A DNA stretch of 64,000 bases from Tetramitus jugosus (taxonomy: Eukaryota > Heterolobosea > Eutetramitea > Acrasida > Vahlkampfiidae), in NCBI GenBank assembly GCA_937625935.1, contig OW569351.1:434001-498000 (forward strand), written 5' to 3'. Under the pieces are notes generated by a model. It saw only the letters and a program-made list of their open reading frames with translations, searched no databases and was not told the origin of the DNA. Shown here piece by piece: positions 9,945 to 20,348 of the stretch. The first letter of the stretch is position 1. Every line of letters begins with the position of its first letter. Both the position numbers and the translations under genes were made by a program.

Positions 9945-10047
9945 GATTTTCTTCCCAAAGTCTTGTAAATACACACCAACTTCTGTTTTGATAAATTAAT
10001 AACGTTTTACTTTCAAGATAAAAAAATGGGAAGAGAATATCATTTCC

Positions 10048-12273
10048 TTACTGGAAAATCGATACAATCTTTTCTTGAAACCGTATGCTGTAGAATTCTG
10101 GCGGTTGCGAACTAATACCATCCTTGTCTTTCCTCAGCACAACATGCTTCCAAATCTTTTCAGCCTTTTTCGACAGATTGAACAATTGCAAGATATCAAT
10201 GATTCCGATGAAATAGATTTCGTGCTCCTCCACGGACCAAAATCCTAAACAACCAGAGAACAATTGCTTTCCAGAAACTGTCGAGGCACGTGGCGTTTTT
10301 CTTGTACACTTGTGAATACCGATCAGTAGCGAATAATCCATAATACTACAACTAGCCAAAAACTTTGAGTCCATTTGCAGTTGCTCTCTGACAAACTCAC
10401 AATTATCACTGCTAATATACAAGGGATCTCTAATATCCATATCCAAACCCAGTTCGGAATCAATCTTTACCTCATCTTCACATTCCGTCTCTACAGTAAT
10501 CGATGTTGATTCATCATCCACCATCTGAATGATATCATTGAATGTGTTGATTTGGTTCGTTTCAGCTTCTTGTTTGTGGGCTGCATTCGACCGGTTGACC
10601 CACGATCCCTTAATATCGAACCGAGAGTGGATTGGTAAGCTCTTCTTTGGTGGGAAGATGTTTGACATAACCAAAAATATCATCTTGAATCCTTGATAGA
10701 GCTTAATGGAGTAGAGTCCGTAGATTCGAGAGATAAAGGTATCGTTATTTCGAGTCATATACTCGAGATAGTTTGGTAAGATGTTCAATAGAACCTTTGC
10801 CTCAGCTTTGCTCACAGATTTGATGATGTATTTCTCATCGACGGTCTTACTGAAGAAGGATCCGGATTTTCCTTCTGAAAACTGATCTGCAAAAGCGTCT
10901 TCAGGCAGTGGATAAGGGAAACTTCGGAGAAGGTTTTGATCTCCATCACAAAAGTGCTCTCGAAGCCTCTTGAACACCTCTGGCGCATAAATGTAGTACC
11001 GGATGGGTTGATCCGCAGTAAACACTCTGACGTACCGGTGTTTCTTGCTGGAATCAGACTCTGGCTTCTGTATGTACAATTTGTCCATTCGGTTGAAATG
11101 AGAAGGCTCGAAAGAAGCCAGATTCTCAATTGACCACAGCTTGGACGATGGTCGCAAGACATAGTTCATGCAGTACATGAGACCCATGACAACATCTCTT
11201 CTCAGTGTAATGTCGATACCACTTCCTGGTGCAATCATCTTTGAAATGAGCGTAGGTGGACTATATGATCCAGTCTTGTCGGCCAACTCGGTTTGAGACT
11301 CCAACTCTCGGTCTTGATTCTTGGCGTCTGAGAAATCATCCGATAGTACCTTGTCCTTGACACCCTGATACTTGACACACTTGAACAAGAGCATCAAAAT
11401 ACCTGGATGCGTCCCATAAACGATAATATCAACCAATGACTGCCCATGTTCAAAATAGCTCTTGGCCTTATTGAAACGATTTCTCTGTTGAGAGAACATT
11501 TTGTACTGTACTTCGGGCAAGAACATTGGAATCAATTGACCAACCAGTGGCACAATCCACAGCATGGTCGTTGCCAACGTATAGATCCAAAAACGAAGAA
11601 CAATTTGCATACGATTGACTTGTGAGCCACGAGAGGTCAATCCCTTTCTCAACGTCTTGGACACATAGATCAAAATGGGAATATTCACCATTGTGCAGAG
11701 CAACATTGGAAACGTCGTAGTCAATCGCATCAAACTGGACTCATCCGATATAAAGCACGTATTCTTGTCTTCCACAAATCGAATCTTTGATGGATCGAGA
11801 ATCGATATGACAGCCATCAACAAACTCGAAAAAAAAATGGCCAAATGATAACTGTACTTTGTGACACTGCTCCTTCGATTAAACGGATTCTTCAACATGA
11901 GCACCAAATCGATACCAATCACAAAATTCCAACCCATTGAACTGCACGACAAAAACACGTAGATAAAGCACCCTACAATGCACGTGGCATGTGGCACACA
12001 AGTCTCCACATCAACAATCTTTGATTGAGTAATGAGAGAGGAATAGAGCAGTAAATACGTGTGAAATGCCAAGTCAGACACACAATTCCAGAACAAGAGT
12101 GTGTTTGGATGTTCACGCAACACTGGAACATAGAGAAAACAGGCACTAATAAACAATTGACCACAAATGCATAATGCTCCGATGATTGTCGGAAAAATTT
12201 TCTCAAATTCCGTGGTGGAAATTTGATTGAAACTGTCGTGGGGGTACGGCGTACACACGAGTGTGGTGAACAT
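10048..12273 (-). CDS. GPCR-phosphatidylinositol phosphate kinase fusion (RpkA/GPCR-PIPK type)
   Basis: The 741-residue protein starts at the ATG at 12273. Residues about 25-310 contain seven hydrophobic helices resembling a GPCR. The C-terminal part (about 360-735) is a PIP kinase domain: a SGSFFSKTVDEKYIIKSVSKAE nucleotide-binding region with the ATP-binding Lys, SRFDIKGSWVNR, MDYSLLIGIHK, and IYFIGIIDILQ carrying the metal-binding Asp. The specificity loop reads KKAEKIWK, with Glu where type I PI4P 5-kinases have Glu and type II enzymes have Ala, so PI4P 5-kinase activity is likely. Such fusions are known from Dictyostelium (RpkA) and oomycetes, coupling an external signal directly to PI(4,5)P2 synthesis. 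It is convergent with the KEN-box gene, with 103 bases between stops. Confidence 0.93.
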   Translation of the reverse strand: MFTTLVCTPYPHDSFNQISTTEFEKIFPTIIGALCICGQLFISACFLYVPVLREHPNTLLFWNCVSDLAFHTYLLLYSSLITQSKIVDVETCVPHATCIVGCFIYVFLSCSSMGWNFVIGIDLVLMLKNPFNRRSSVTKYSYHLAIFFSSLLMAVISILDPSKIRFVEDKNTCFISDESSLMRLTTTFPMLLCTMVNIPILIYVSKTLRKGLTSRGSQVNRMQIVLRFWIYTLATTMLWIVPLVGQLIPMFLPEVQYKMFSQQRNRFNKAKSYFEHGQSLVDIIVYGTHPGILMLLFKCVKYQGVKDKVLSDDFSDAKNQDRELESQTELADKTGSYSPPTLISKMIAPGSGIDITLRRDVVMGLMYCMNYVLRPSSKLWSIENLASFEPSHFNRMDKLYIQKPESDSSKKHRYVRVFTADQPIRYYIYAPEVFKRLREHFCDGDQNLLRSFPYPLPEDAFADQFSEGKSGSFFSKTVDEKYIIKSVSKAEAKVLLNILPNYLEYMTRNNDTFISRIYGLYSIKLYQGFKMIFLVMSNIFPPKKSLPIHSRFDIKGSWVNRSNAAHKQEAETNQINTFNDIIQMVDDESTSITVETECEDEVKIDSELGLDMDIRDPLYISSDNCEFVREQLQMDSKFLASCSIMDYSLLIGIHKCTRKTPRASTVSGKQLFSGCLGFWSVEEHEIYFIGIIDILQLFNLSKKAEKIWKHVVLRKDKDGISSQPPEFYSIRFQEKIVSIFQ

Positions 12274-12529
12274 TAGTGTGTAAACTAGCTTACTTGACGT
12301 TCGTGGTGGTGGTGGTGGTTATGATTCAGGACTGTCCAGTTTGTTTGTTGTTGCTTTTGTTGTTGTTGTGAACTACTGGATGTTTTTTTTGATGGGGGGC
12401 GGAGCAATAAACACTTCCCATGTTTATTTCAACGACAGTGGATATCAACCGTATGAAAGAATGGTGGAGGAGAAAGGGATTGTTGTGTTCAATAACTCGT
12501 TTATTTCAAGCGTACGCTATTAACTCACA

Positions 12530-15500
12530 TTACACAGCACCAGTCTTGCTAGTGTCAGTGATAGGAACAGGGAATGTTGAAGCGGCTCTTAATCCAGTTC
12601 TGTAGGCAATATCGTCGTACGACACTGACAAAAACATGTAGTAGGTGGCAGACGATGATGACAATGTGAGTGGGTTGTTGTAAACGTAAGTGCCTTCGGT
12701 ACTAGCTTGGAAGTACAATAGTGTCCAAGTTGGCACTGCACCAGTTATCGAAGTTCCAGATCTGACGTTGTAATATTGAGGAGAAGCGCCATTAGCATAC
12801 AACTTGTTAGAAGTACGAACAACGTACTTTTCAGTTTGCAAACTCCATAAAGCAAATGATGCGACATTGGTTGTTTGGAAGTTGATCTTAGTACCAAAGT
12901 TATTACAAACAATCTGGAAGAGATTTGATCTGCTCGTGGTTGGATTGAAGGCGTTGCTAGTGTACGATATTTGGGTTCCTTCAGCAGAAACGAACCACTG
13001 GGAGGAACCGGTGGAGATACCAACAATTTGACCACAGTAAGCATTAATATCAGTTCCTTCAGTGAAGGTATCACTTGGCACTGACGTATCAACCAAATCA
13101 CAACTCTGAGATTGAATTGTGGAAACAACAGTGCTGAGTTGATTCCAATCAACTGACAAGGACAAATCCTTATTGTATGACAAATCACGAATTAGGTCCT
13201 TGGCAGATGGGTTGTTCAAGTAAGGTCCAACACCAATGGACATGATTCTCCAGTATCCAAGAGCATTACCTGGTTTCCTGGCGTTGATTCTTCTGGATTC
13301 TGCCAAAACATCACCACAAGGGTTGCACTTCAAAGGACCACTCGAGGTACAATGTTGACAAGTTCTTGCTGGGTATCTAGAACTTACACATAGAGCTTCG
13401 CTCAAATAAGTAGCACCACTAGCACATTGGCTGCAAGAGCAAGGAGTGTTTGGTTCACCATCGAAAATCGTAATAATCATCTTTGGTACGCTCGTTCCTC
13501 TGCTATTTGCACCAGTCAACATTTTCTCAGCACTGAGGACACCACTTCTGATGTTTGTCGCTCCGGCATAGAAAACCAAACCATCAATAGCATTGTTGAC
13601 AGTTGTCTTGGAGGAAGACAATTGCAAAACTTCGAACACACGATTATCAAACAAAACAATACCGACTTGGGTCTGAGTTGGGCCATTACCAATATCGAGA
13701 GGTGCTACAATCTGCTTGATAAAACTCTTCATAAGATCGAAGTTGGTTTGACCAACAGAGCCAGAACAATCAAGCACGAAAACGATGTCAAGTGGTTTAA
13801 CACACTTGCAATTTTGGAATCTGACATCGAAAATGGCATATCCAATCTGTGCAGGATCTTGCACGGAATGGAACTGGTATCTGAAACGTTGTGTTTGGCA
13901 TTCAACAGATTGTTGGCTAAATCTCCATGATCCAGCACTAGGCGATGTTGGGTTCACATTACCACAGAATCCGTTAGCTGGAGGTGTAGCAGCGGAGCAT
14001 CCATCTGCTGGACTGACATAGAATGAATCAAAAGCCAACGTACCACCAAGTGGATCATTATCGTTCAACATAACTTGTAAATCTGTCATTGTGAAGAAGG
14101 TTCCTTCTTTGTGATCAACTGTGATACTTCTGCCAACAGCATTAAGCCCAGAGGTCGAAATTACAACATAGACAGTGCGGATGACACTAGAAGCGTCAGG
14201 ATCAGTGGTAGAAACCTTGATCTGACAACTTGCAGTTGAGTATGTAAAAGGACGAACGAGGGTAATGATACCGGAACTGATAGTGATGGTTTCTGCTCCT
14301 GTACATGTATTCGATACAATATTGAAAGTGAGGGCATCACCATCAGGATCAGAAGCACTAGATGCAGTCAAATAGTTCAATGTGTGGGTTCTAGAATCTC
14401 TTCTGGCCAAAATATTCCATGTGTAGTCATTGGCAGTTGGAGGCTGGCTCGTAACAGTGATTGTTAGCGTGCTACTTCCTGAGGCACCAACTCCATCGGT
14501 GCCAGTAAAAGGCACAGAGTAAGATACTTTAACTCCAGTAGGAGCAACAAACGTGAAGGTACTTCCAGATAGACTCAAACCTGCTGGTAGATTATTGGCA
14601 GAGATGGCAACTGGATCACCATTTGCGTCTGAGCAAACGACAGTGACACTCTTTGTTTGACCCTTTGCAACAATGATTGTTGCTGGTTGACAGACCGGAG
14701 CGCTGTTGGTAAAAGTCACAGTGGCAGTTGCGACATTAGAATTAACAAGACCATCATTGTACACATATTTAACTAGAAGACTAGATGCAAAGTATTCAGC
14801 AATGGTAACATCAACAGCGTTTCCAACACCAGTTTTTTGACCTCCTGAAATGATAGTTAGAGTGAGTGGATCGTTGTTGCTATCAGTGGCTCCCGGCGTC
14901 AGCAATGTAGTTAATGTGTATCTGCTTTGTCCGTAAATTCTGGAGATAGTGATACTCTTGTCAGGAGCGACAGGAGCTGTGTTGGTGAAGGTGAGAGAGA
15001 TGGTTCCTTGAGCCACTGATCGACCATCAGTGATTGAATAGGTAACCGACAGACTACCAGTTGCCTTAACGGCATTACTTGGGGTAAGAGTAATGACGCC
15101 ATTTGACACAGTGTACATTGTCGAACTCAAACCAACCAATGTGCTTTGAACAGTCAAGAAGGCCACATCAGCGTTATCTGCATCAGTCGCGTCTGCCTTA
15201 GCATTAAAAACGTAGGAAGTGCTAGATGACCAATGAGCACTAGATGAGTAGGACTTTGCTACTGGAGCATTATTGTAAACAGTGATAGTTGCTTGTCCCA
15301 CATCCGTCTGGATACCGTCAGAGACAGTGTATGTCAAGATTTCTACTCCTTCAAAGTTGGCAGGAGGGGTATAGTTGATGGTACTTCCAGATGAAGTGAC
15401 TCTTCCGGTGGTAGATCCTTGATTAGAAGTGATGGACACAACTGTAATAGTATCAGGATCGGTTGGAGTTTGAGCCACCACGTATTGAATATTCTTGCTT

Positions 15501-18500
15501 CTCCAGTGAACCGAGTCTGTTACGTCCTTTGCCACTGGTGCTTCGTTGGTAACAGTGACTGTAGCAATCTGTTGAGCGATAGATGCTCCATCAGATACGG
15601 TGTAAGCAAAACTGAAAGTGTTTCCAATCAAGCTAGCAGGAGGTGTACCGGTAATCTTTGCTTGACCACTGACAAGAACTGCGGAACCAGCTGAAGCAGG
15701 GGTAACTGATCCCACAGAGAAGAGAGTTACGGTATCACCGTTGACATCAGTGGCTCCACTGACAACATCAAGAAGTGAACCAGTCTTGTATGAAGCCCAA
15801 TGAACTGAATAAGACTTAGCCAGTGGAACTGGTGCATCGTTCGTTACATTGACGTCAGCCAAAGCAGTGTAAGACTGAACTTGATCAGTGATAGTGTATG
15901 AGAAGCGAATGTCACCTGATCCAACATAGTAGAGTCCATTAACAGGAGATCCTAGCTTGTAGACTACCTTGTTAGCGGAGAGTGAAACTGTACCTGTTCC
16001 AGCAACCATAACAGTGGAACTCAAAGTGATCGGGTCGCCATTGACATCACTCGCGTCAGTCAAAACATCAAATCCACCATACGCGGTGGTTGTTAAATCT
16101 CTCCAATGACGTTGAAGCTTCAAGTTTGGCGCAGTTGGGGCAGTATTAGTGATAGTGATGGTGACAGTAATTGTCTCAGTAGTGATGGTATCAGTGTAGG
16201 AAACTGCAAATTTGATAACGCCGATGGTCTTTGCGGCAGGCGTGTACGTAACGTTTTGTTTGTTGGCTTGGATAACCACATCTCCAGTGTAAGTAGGGCT
16301 AGCCAAAACCTTTGTGATGGATAGATTATTCTTCATGATACCTTCAGTGAGATTTAAGCTGACTCCGCTTTGAATATCTCTCCAATGGAACGTGTAGAAC
16401 TTTTGGGATGCTTGGACGGAAGTATACTTGACAGTGATTGCAATTGTGTTGGTCGAGTTGTCAAGTCCGTCATTGACAATGTAAGTGAAAATATCTGTTC
16501 CAATACAGTTGGCCTTTGGTTGATAATGAATCTTACCGTCAACAATGGTAGCAGTTCCGTTGGCTACTGAAGGTAGAACATCCTTGATGTTCAAGAATGC
16601 AACATCTTCAGAATCTTTGTCAGTGGCCTTGGCAAGCACGTCAATGTCAATACCAGAGTTAATGTATTGAGGATCCAATTCGAATGCAATCGCTGCTGCA
16701 ACAGGTGCATTGTTGTACACGCTAACTGAAATAGCACTGGTGTTAGATGAAGCACCGTCATCCAAAGTGTAACTGAATGAAGCGGATCCCTTCTTCCAAG
16801 ATGAAGTACTCGAGAATCTCAAAGTAGAAGGAGAGCCGGGAACGGTATTCTTCGTAACAACGCCATTGGCGGGATTAGTGTATGACAATGTCAAATCATC
16901 TCCATCCAAGTCCTTCAAAGTACTATAGACAGAAAACTCGGTGTATCCTGCATTTTGGAGAGTTCTCCAGTGGATACTTCTTGAGATTGGAACTGTTGAT
17001 GGTTTGTTAGCATTTGTAACAGTTACAGATACAGTTGCAGCACTGGATGATTGTTGAGCTCCATCAGTGATGCTATAAGGGAATGAACAAGTACCCAATA
17101 CTTCGTTTGCAGGGACTGTAAACTTGATGGTTCCAGCAACAGCATCAACAATTGAGGCACTTCCAACACTTGTAGGAGAGACGGTCAGGGGAGAAGACAC
17201 AAGTTTGATTGGGTCAGAATTGGAATCAACGTCATTGGTGAGAACGTTGAAAGTCAAGCTACCAGTTCTCCAATGCAAGCTGTATACATCATTGTTTGCA
17301 ACAGGACGAGCGTTGGTGACAGAGACCGTTACAGTCCCTTCAGTAACCTTATCCCAATCTGAAACATAGTACTTGAATGTCTCAGTGCCGACAAATGGTT
17401 GATTTGGTACATATCGTACACCTAGTCTTCCACTTGCAAGAACAACAACGGTTGTAACACCATTTTGTGGTTGAGACACAGATTGAACATACAAGCTATC
17501 ACCTTGTGCATCAAAATCATTGGCCAACACATCGATTGTTACACCCTCTGCAATTCTCCAGTGCACTGCGGCAGTATCAGCATTGGCCACTGGAGCAGTA
17601 TTGACGACAGTAATAGTGACAGTCGCAAAGACACTGGTGTCAGTACCATCGGTGACGCTATACGTAAATGAAGCAACACCGACGAATCCATTGGTTGGAG
17701 TATAGAGGAACTTATCTCCAGAGAGAACCAAACTTCCACTGGTAGGTGGAGTGTAGGTAGAAACATGAATAACATCACCATCAGCATCAGAATCATTCAG
17801 AATTGGCTCAATTGAAAGCGATCTGTTCCAGAAGGTAGAGACGGCATCATTTTGAACAACTGGAACAGTGTTCTTAATGTCAACAACGACAGTCGCATTA
17901 GAGGTCAAGCCGAGGTCATCAGAAACAAAATAGGTGAAACTGACCTTACCGATGGTAGTGTCAGCCTTGAATTGAACAGTCTTCTTGTCAGCACTGATAG
18001 TAATGACAGATGCACCGGCATCAGGGCCTGAGACGTTAGTGATTATCATTGGGTCATTGTTTGGTTCAACATCGTTGCTCAAAACATCAATGACAACAGT
18101 CTTCTTCTTGACGACTGTTGCAGTGTCATCATTTGCAATAGGAGCCTCGTTGAAAACGGTAATGGAGACAGTGGCAGTGTCAGTCTTGGCCTTGGATGCT
18201 GTAGTGACAACATCTCTCACAGTATAGGTGAAACTATCATCACCAACATAGGTTGCAGGGGCAGTATATCTCAAAACCTTGCTAGAAATCTTGGTAACCT
18301 TACCTCCCTTTGCGGTGGTGATGGCAGCGTCGAGAACAACTTCTAAATCATCACCATCAGCATCAACATCATTAGTAATGACATCAATGTCAACAAACTT
18401 GTTTCTTCTGCAGGTTGCAGAATCGTCATTGGCAACAGGGGCAGTATTCAAAAGAACAAAGTTGATGAAACCAGTTGTCTCATCATAGGAATCAGTGACT

Positions 18501-19792
18501 CTGAACTGAACAAAGTCATCAACATCACTTCCATGGCTAGGAGTGTAGAAAAGAGTGTAGTAGTGAGTTGGTACTTCGAACCAGGTCTCACCAGCATACA
18601 AAACTTGCTTGGTTTCCTTGCTTTCAACCAACCTGGCAGATCCATGGCTTGGTTGTTGAATGATATCAGCATTCAAGATATCCAACTCATCAACATCAGA
18701 AAACTCGAGAACAACCTTGTTGTCCGCAGTGTTCTTCACAACATTGACAGTCTTGTTCACCGCAACTGGAGCCGTATTGTACACTTCAATCGTTGCAAAT
18801 GATGTGCTGTTCAATGGCTCAAAATCACTAATTTGGTATTCGATACTGTCCAAGTATGGCGCAGTGTCTGAAGAGGCCCAATAGTTGATTAAAGTACGGT
18901 TAGCATTCATCAAGGTGTTACCCTTGGAGAATCCAATATAGGTAATAGTGATCTCATCACCGTTCACATCATAATCATTGGCCAAAAGATCCAACTTGTG
19001 AACCAAATTCTTTCTCAAACGGAAAGAGTCCACCTGTGCCACTGGAGCATCATTTCTCAAATGGAATGTCACAGTGCCGTTACAAGTTGCATTTCTGTCA
19101 GTTACATGGTAAACCAGGGATTCACTGAGACTGAACTGATTGGCAGGAGTATAGTAAATGGTCTTGTTATCAAAGTTGGCTGATCCACTGACCGATGGCT
19201 GATCCACGTTCAACAAGAACAATTCATCATTGTCCACGTCGGAGATGGATCTTCCCTCTTGAGAAACTTCAAACAGCTTGAAGGCATTGTTCTTTGAATT
19301 TCTAGAGATGGAGAATTCAAAATCAGTGCACTCTGGCGCACGATTCATCACAGTCACATTGACATAGCTCTTGGATGACAACTTGTCATTGGAGACAGTG
19401 TATTCAAACAAGTCTTGACCAGAGTAGAGACCGTTGCCACGATAGGTGACAGAAATCAAATCAGTGTTAATGGATACAGTACCATAGGTGGGTTGAGTCA
19501 CCTTGGTAATTCTAAGTTTGGCACCCTTAGGGTCCTTATCATTGTTCAATGGATAAATAGTGAGCGCATCTGGCTTGAAGACAGAGACGGCATCAGGCTT
19601 GGTCACAGGAGGTTGATAACCAACACCTGTGCCAATCAAAATAACAGTAGCTATGGTAGCGGCTATGACTACACTTGTGACGACAATACCAACAATGGTT
19701 TGACCAAATGTGCCGAGCTTGAGCAGGGAGACGTTGGCAGCATTCATACCAACAGTCTGCTGAGTGGACGAAATAATGACATTATCGTCCAT
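12530..19792 (-). CDS. Giant surface protein: ~20 tandem cadherin-like (tandem-95) repeats plus VWA domain
   Basis: One uninterrupted 2,420-residue frame starts at the ATG at 19792. A short polar N terminus precedes a membrane helix (about 34-56, IVGIVVTSVVIAATIATVIL), so it is probably a signal-anchor (type II) protein. Residues about 60-1990 are about 20 units of 90-105 residues, each starting with an N-x-APVA-like junction and containing D-x-D-x-D or NDxD calcium-type loops (for example DVDADGDDLEV), as in bacterial cadherin-like/VCBS tandem repeats. A VWA domain begins near residue 2000 with an intact MIDAS: DCSGS, the Thr in GATNIRSG and the Asp in IFDGEPN. A Cys-rich insert and a C-terminal beta-rich segment of about 200 residues follow. 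Ca2+/Mg2+-dependent adhesion to prey, substrate or other cells is the likely role. Confidence 0.92.
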   Translation of the reverse strand: MDDNVIISSTQQTVGMNAANVSLLKLGTFGQTIVGIVVTSVVIAATIATVILIGTGVGYQPPVTKPDAVSVFKPDALTIYPLNNDKDPKGAKLRITKVTQPTYGTVSINTDLISVTYRGNGLYSGQDLFEYTVSNDKLSSKSYVNVTVMNRAPECTDFEFSISRNSKNNAFKLFEVSQEGRSISDVDNDELFLLNVDQPSVSGSANFDNKTIYYTPANQFSLSESLVYHVTDRNATCNGTVTFHLRNDAPVAQVDSFRLRKNLVHKLDLLANDYDVNGDEITITYIGFSKGNTLMNANRTLINYWASSDTAPYLDSIEYQISDFEPLNSTSFATIEVYNTAPVAVNKTVNVVKNTADNKVVLEFSDVDELDILNADIIQQPSHGSARLVESKETKQVLYAGETWFEVPTHYYTLFYTPSHGSDVDDFVQFRVTDSYDETTGFINFVLLNTAPVANDDSATCRRNKFVDIDVITNDVDADGDDLEVVLDAAITTAKGGKVTKISSKVLRYTAPATYVGDDSFTYTVRDVVTTASKAKTDTATVSITVFNEAPIANDDTATVVKKKTVVIDVLSNDVEPNNDPMIITNVSGPDAGASVITISADKKTVQFKADTTIGKVSFTYFVSDDLGLTSNATVVVDIKNTVPVVQNDAVSTFWNRSLSIEPILNDSDADGDVIHVSTYTPPTSGSLVLSGDKFLYTPTNGFVGVASFTYSVTDGTDTSVFATVTITVVNTAPVANADTAAVHWRIAEGVTIDVLANDFDAQGDSLYVQSVSQPQNGVTTVVVLASGRLGVRYVPNQPFVGTETFKYYVSDWDKVTEGTVTVSVTNARPVANNDVYSLHWRTGSLTFNVLTNDVDSNSDPIKLVSSPLTVSPTSVGSASIVDAVAGTIKFTVPANEVLGTCSFPYSITDGAQQSSSAATVSVTVTNANKPSTVPISRSIHWRTLQNAGYTEFSVYSTLKDLDGDDLTLSYTNPANGVVTKNTVPGSPSTLRFSSTSSWKKGSASFSYTLDDGASSNTSAISVSVYNNAPVAAAIAFELDPQYINSGIDIDVLAKATDKDSEDVAFLNIKDVLPSVANGTATIVDGKIHYQPKANCIGTDIFTYIVNDGLDNSTNTIAITVKYTSVQASQKFYTFHWRDIQSGVSLNLTEGIMKNNLSITKVLASPTYTGDVVIQANKQNVTYTPAAKTIGVIKFAVSYTDTITTETITVTITITNTAPTAPNLKLQRHWRDLTTTAYGGFDVLTDASDVNGDPITLSSTVMVAGTGTVSLSANKVVYKLGSPVNGLYYVGSGDIRFSYTITDQVQSYTALADVNVTNDAPVPLAKSYSVHWASYKTGSLLDVVSGATDVNGDTVTLFSVGSVTPASAGSAVLVSGQAKITGTPPASLIGNTFSFAYTVSDGASIAQQIATVTVTNEAPVAKDVTDSVHWRSKNIQYVVAQTPTDPDTITVVSITSNQGSTTGRVTSSGSTINYTPPANFEGVEILTYTVSDGIQTDVGQATITVYNNAPVAKSYSSSAHWSSSTSYVFNAKADATDADNADVAFLTVQSTLVGLSSTMYTVSNGVITLTPSNAVKATGSLSVTYSITDGRSVAQGTISLTFTNTAPVAPDKSITISRIYGQSRYTLTTLLTPGATDSNNDPLTLTIISGGQKTGVGNAVDVTIAEYFASSLLVKYVYNDGLVNSNVATATVTFTNSAPVCQPATIIVAKGQTKSVTVVCSDANGDPVAISANNLPAGLSLSGSTFTFVAPTGVKVSYSVPFTGTDGVGASGSSTLTITVTSQPPTANDYTWNILARRDSRTHTLNYLTASSASDPDGDALTFNIVSNTCTGAETITISSGIITLVRPFTYSTASCQIKVSTTDPDASSVIRTVYVVISTSGLNAVGRSITVDHKEGTFFTMTDLQVMLNDNDPLGGTLAFDSFYVSPADGCSAATPPANGFCGNVNPTSPSAGSWRFSQQSVECQTQRFRYQFHSVQDPAQIGYAIFDVRFQNCKCVKPLDIVFVLDCSGSVGQTNFDLMKSFIKQIVAPLDIGNGPTQTQVGIVLFDNRVFEVLQLSSSKTTVNNAIDGLVFYAGATNIRSGVLSAEKMLTGANSRGTSVPKMIITIFDGEPNTPCSCSQCASGATYLSEALCVSSRYPARTCQHCTSSGPLKCNPCGDVLAESRRINARKPGNALGYWRIMSIGVGPYLNNPSAKDLIRDLSYNKDLSLSVDWNQLSTVVSTIQSQSCDLVDTSVPSDTFTEGTDINAYCGQIVGISTGSSQWFVSAEGTQISYTSNAFNPTTSRSNLFQIVCNNFGTKINFQTTNVASFALWSLQTEKYVVRTSNKLYANGASPQYYNVRSGTSITGAVPTWTLLYFQASTEGTYVYNNPLTLSSSSATYYMFLSVSYDDIAYRTGLRAASTFPVPITDTSKTGAV

Positions 19793-20348
19793 TTTGGCTT
19801 AAAATACAAAATATGATAGTAATATATAAGAGAGAGCTTTCTTCTTAAGGGTGGTGTGCCAGTAGTGTGTGTGTTTATGTTGTAGAGAGAAGAGGAGGTG
19901 CAAATAAAAATTAACGTGTTGCCTTTGATTATAACGTCGACTCCCTTAGACGGGTGTGGGAGGAGACGAGGCGCGGATCCTGGTTGAGTATGTGTCATCA
20001 TGTGCACAGTAGGGTCTCCTTGGGGAAAATTGGTGAAGTTTCAGGTGGACCGTCTGATTTTGACAGCGCGAGAGACACTTGATAGAGAGAATCTCGCTTT
20101 GGCGGTCTTATCCAGATTTTTTTAAGTGACGTGTGATTGTTTGGAACTTTCTCCTCGCGCTTCTTTGAGGGACGTGCATTTTGCACCCAAATGGAGAATG
20201 ATATGTGATTCTGACTAGTTTGATGCATTCCTGTTAAAGTATGAAGGATGAAGTATTGTAGGTGTGATGGGGAAGTTAATTGGGAAAAGGACTATTAAGA
20301 AGGTTGTATATTTACACGTGGTTGGATAAAAGAACGATCAATAACCAC
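19793..20348. other. Intergenic region upstream of the giant adhesin
   Basis: The 556 bases between two minus-strand genes probably contain the adhesin promoter and the 3' UTR limit of the glucanase gene. An AT-rich stretch at about 19803-19830 and a short GT repeat near 19865 are the only visible features. I see no gene. Confidence 0.4.
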
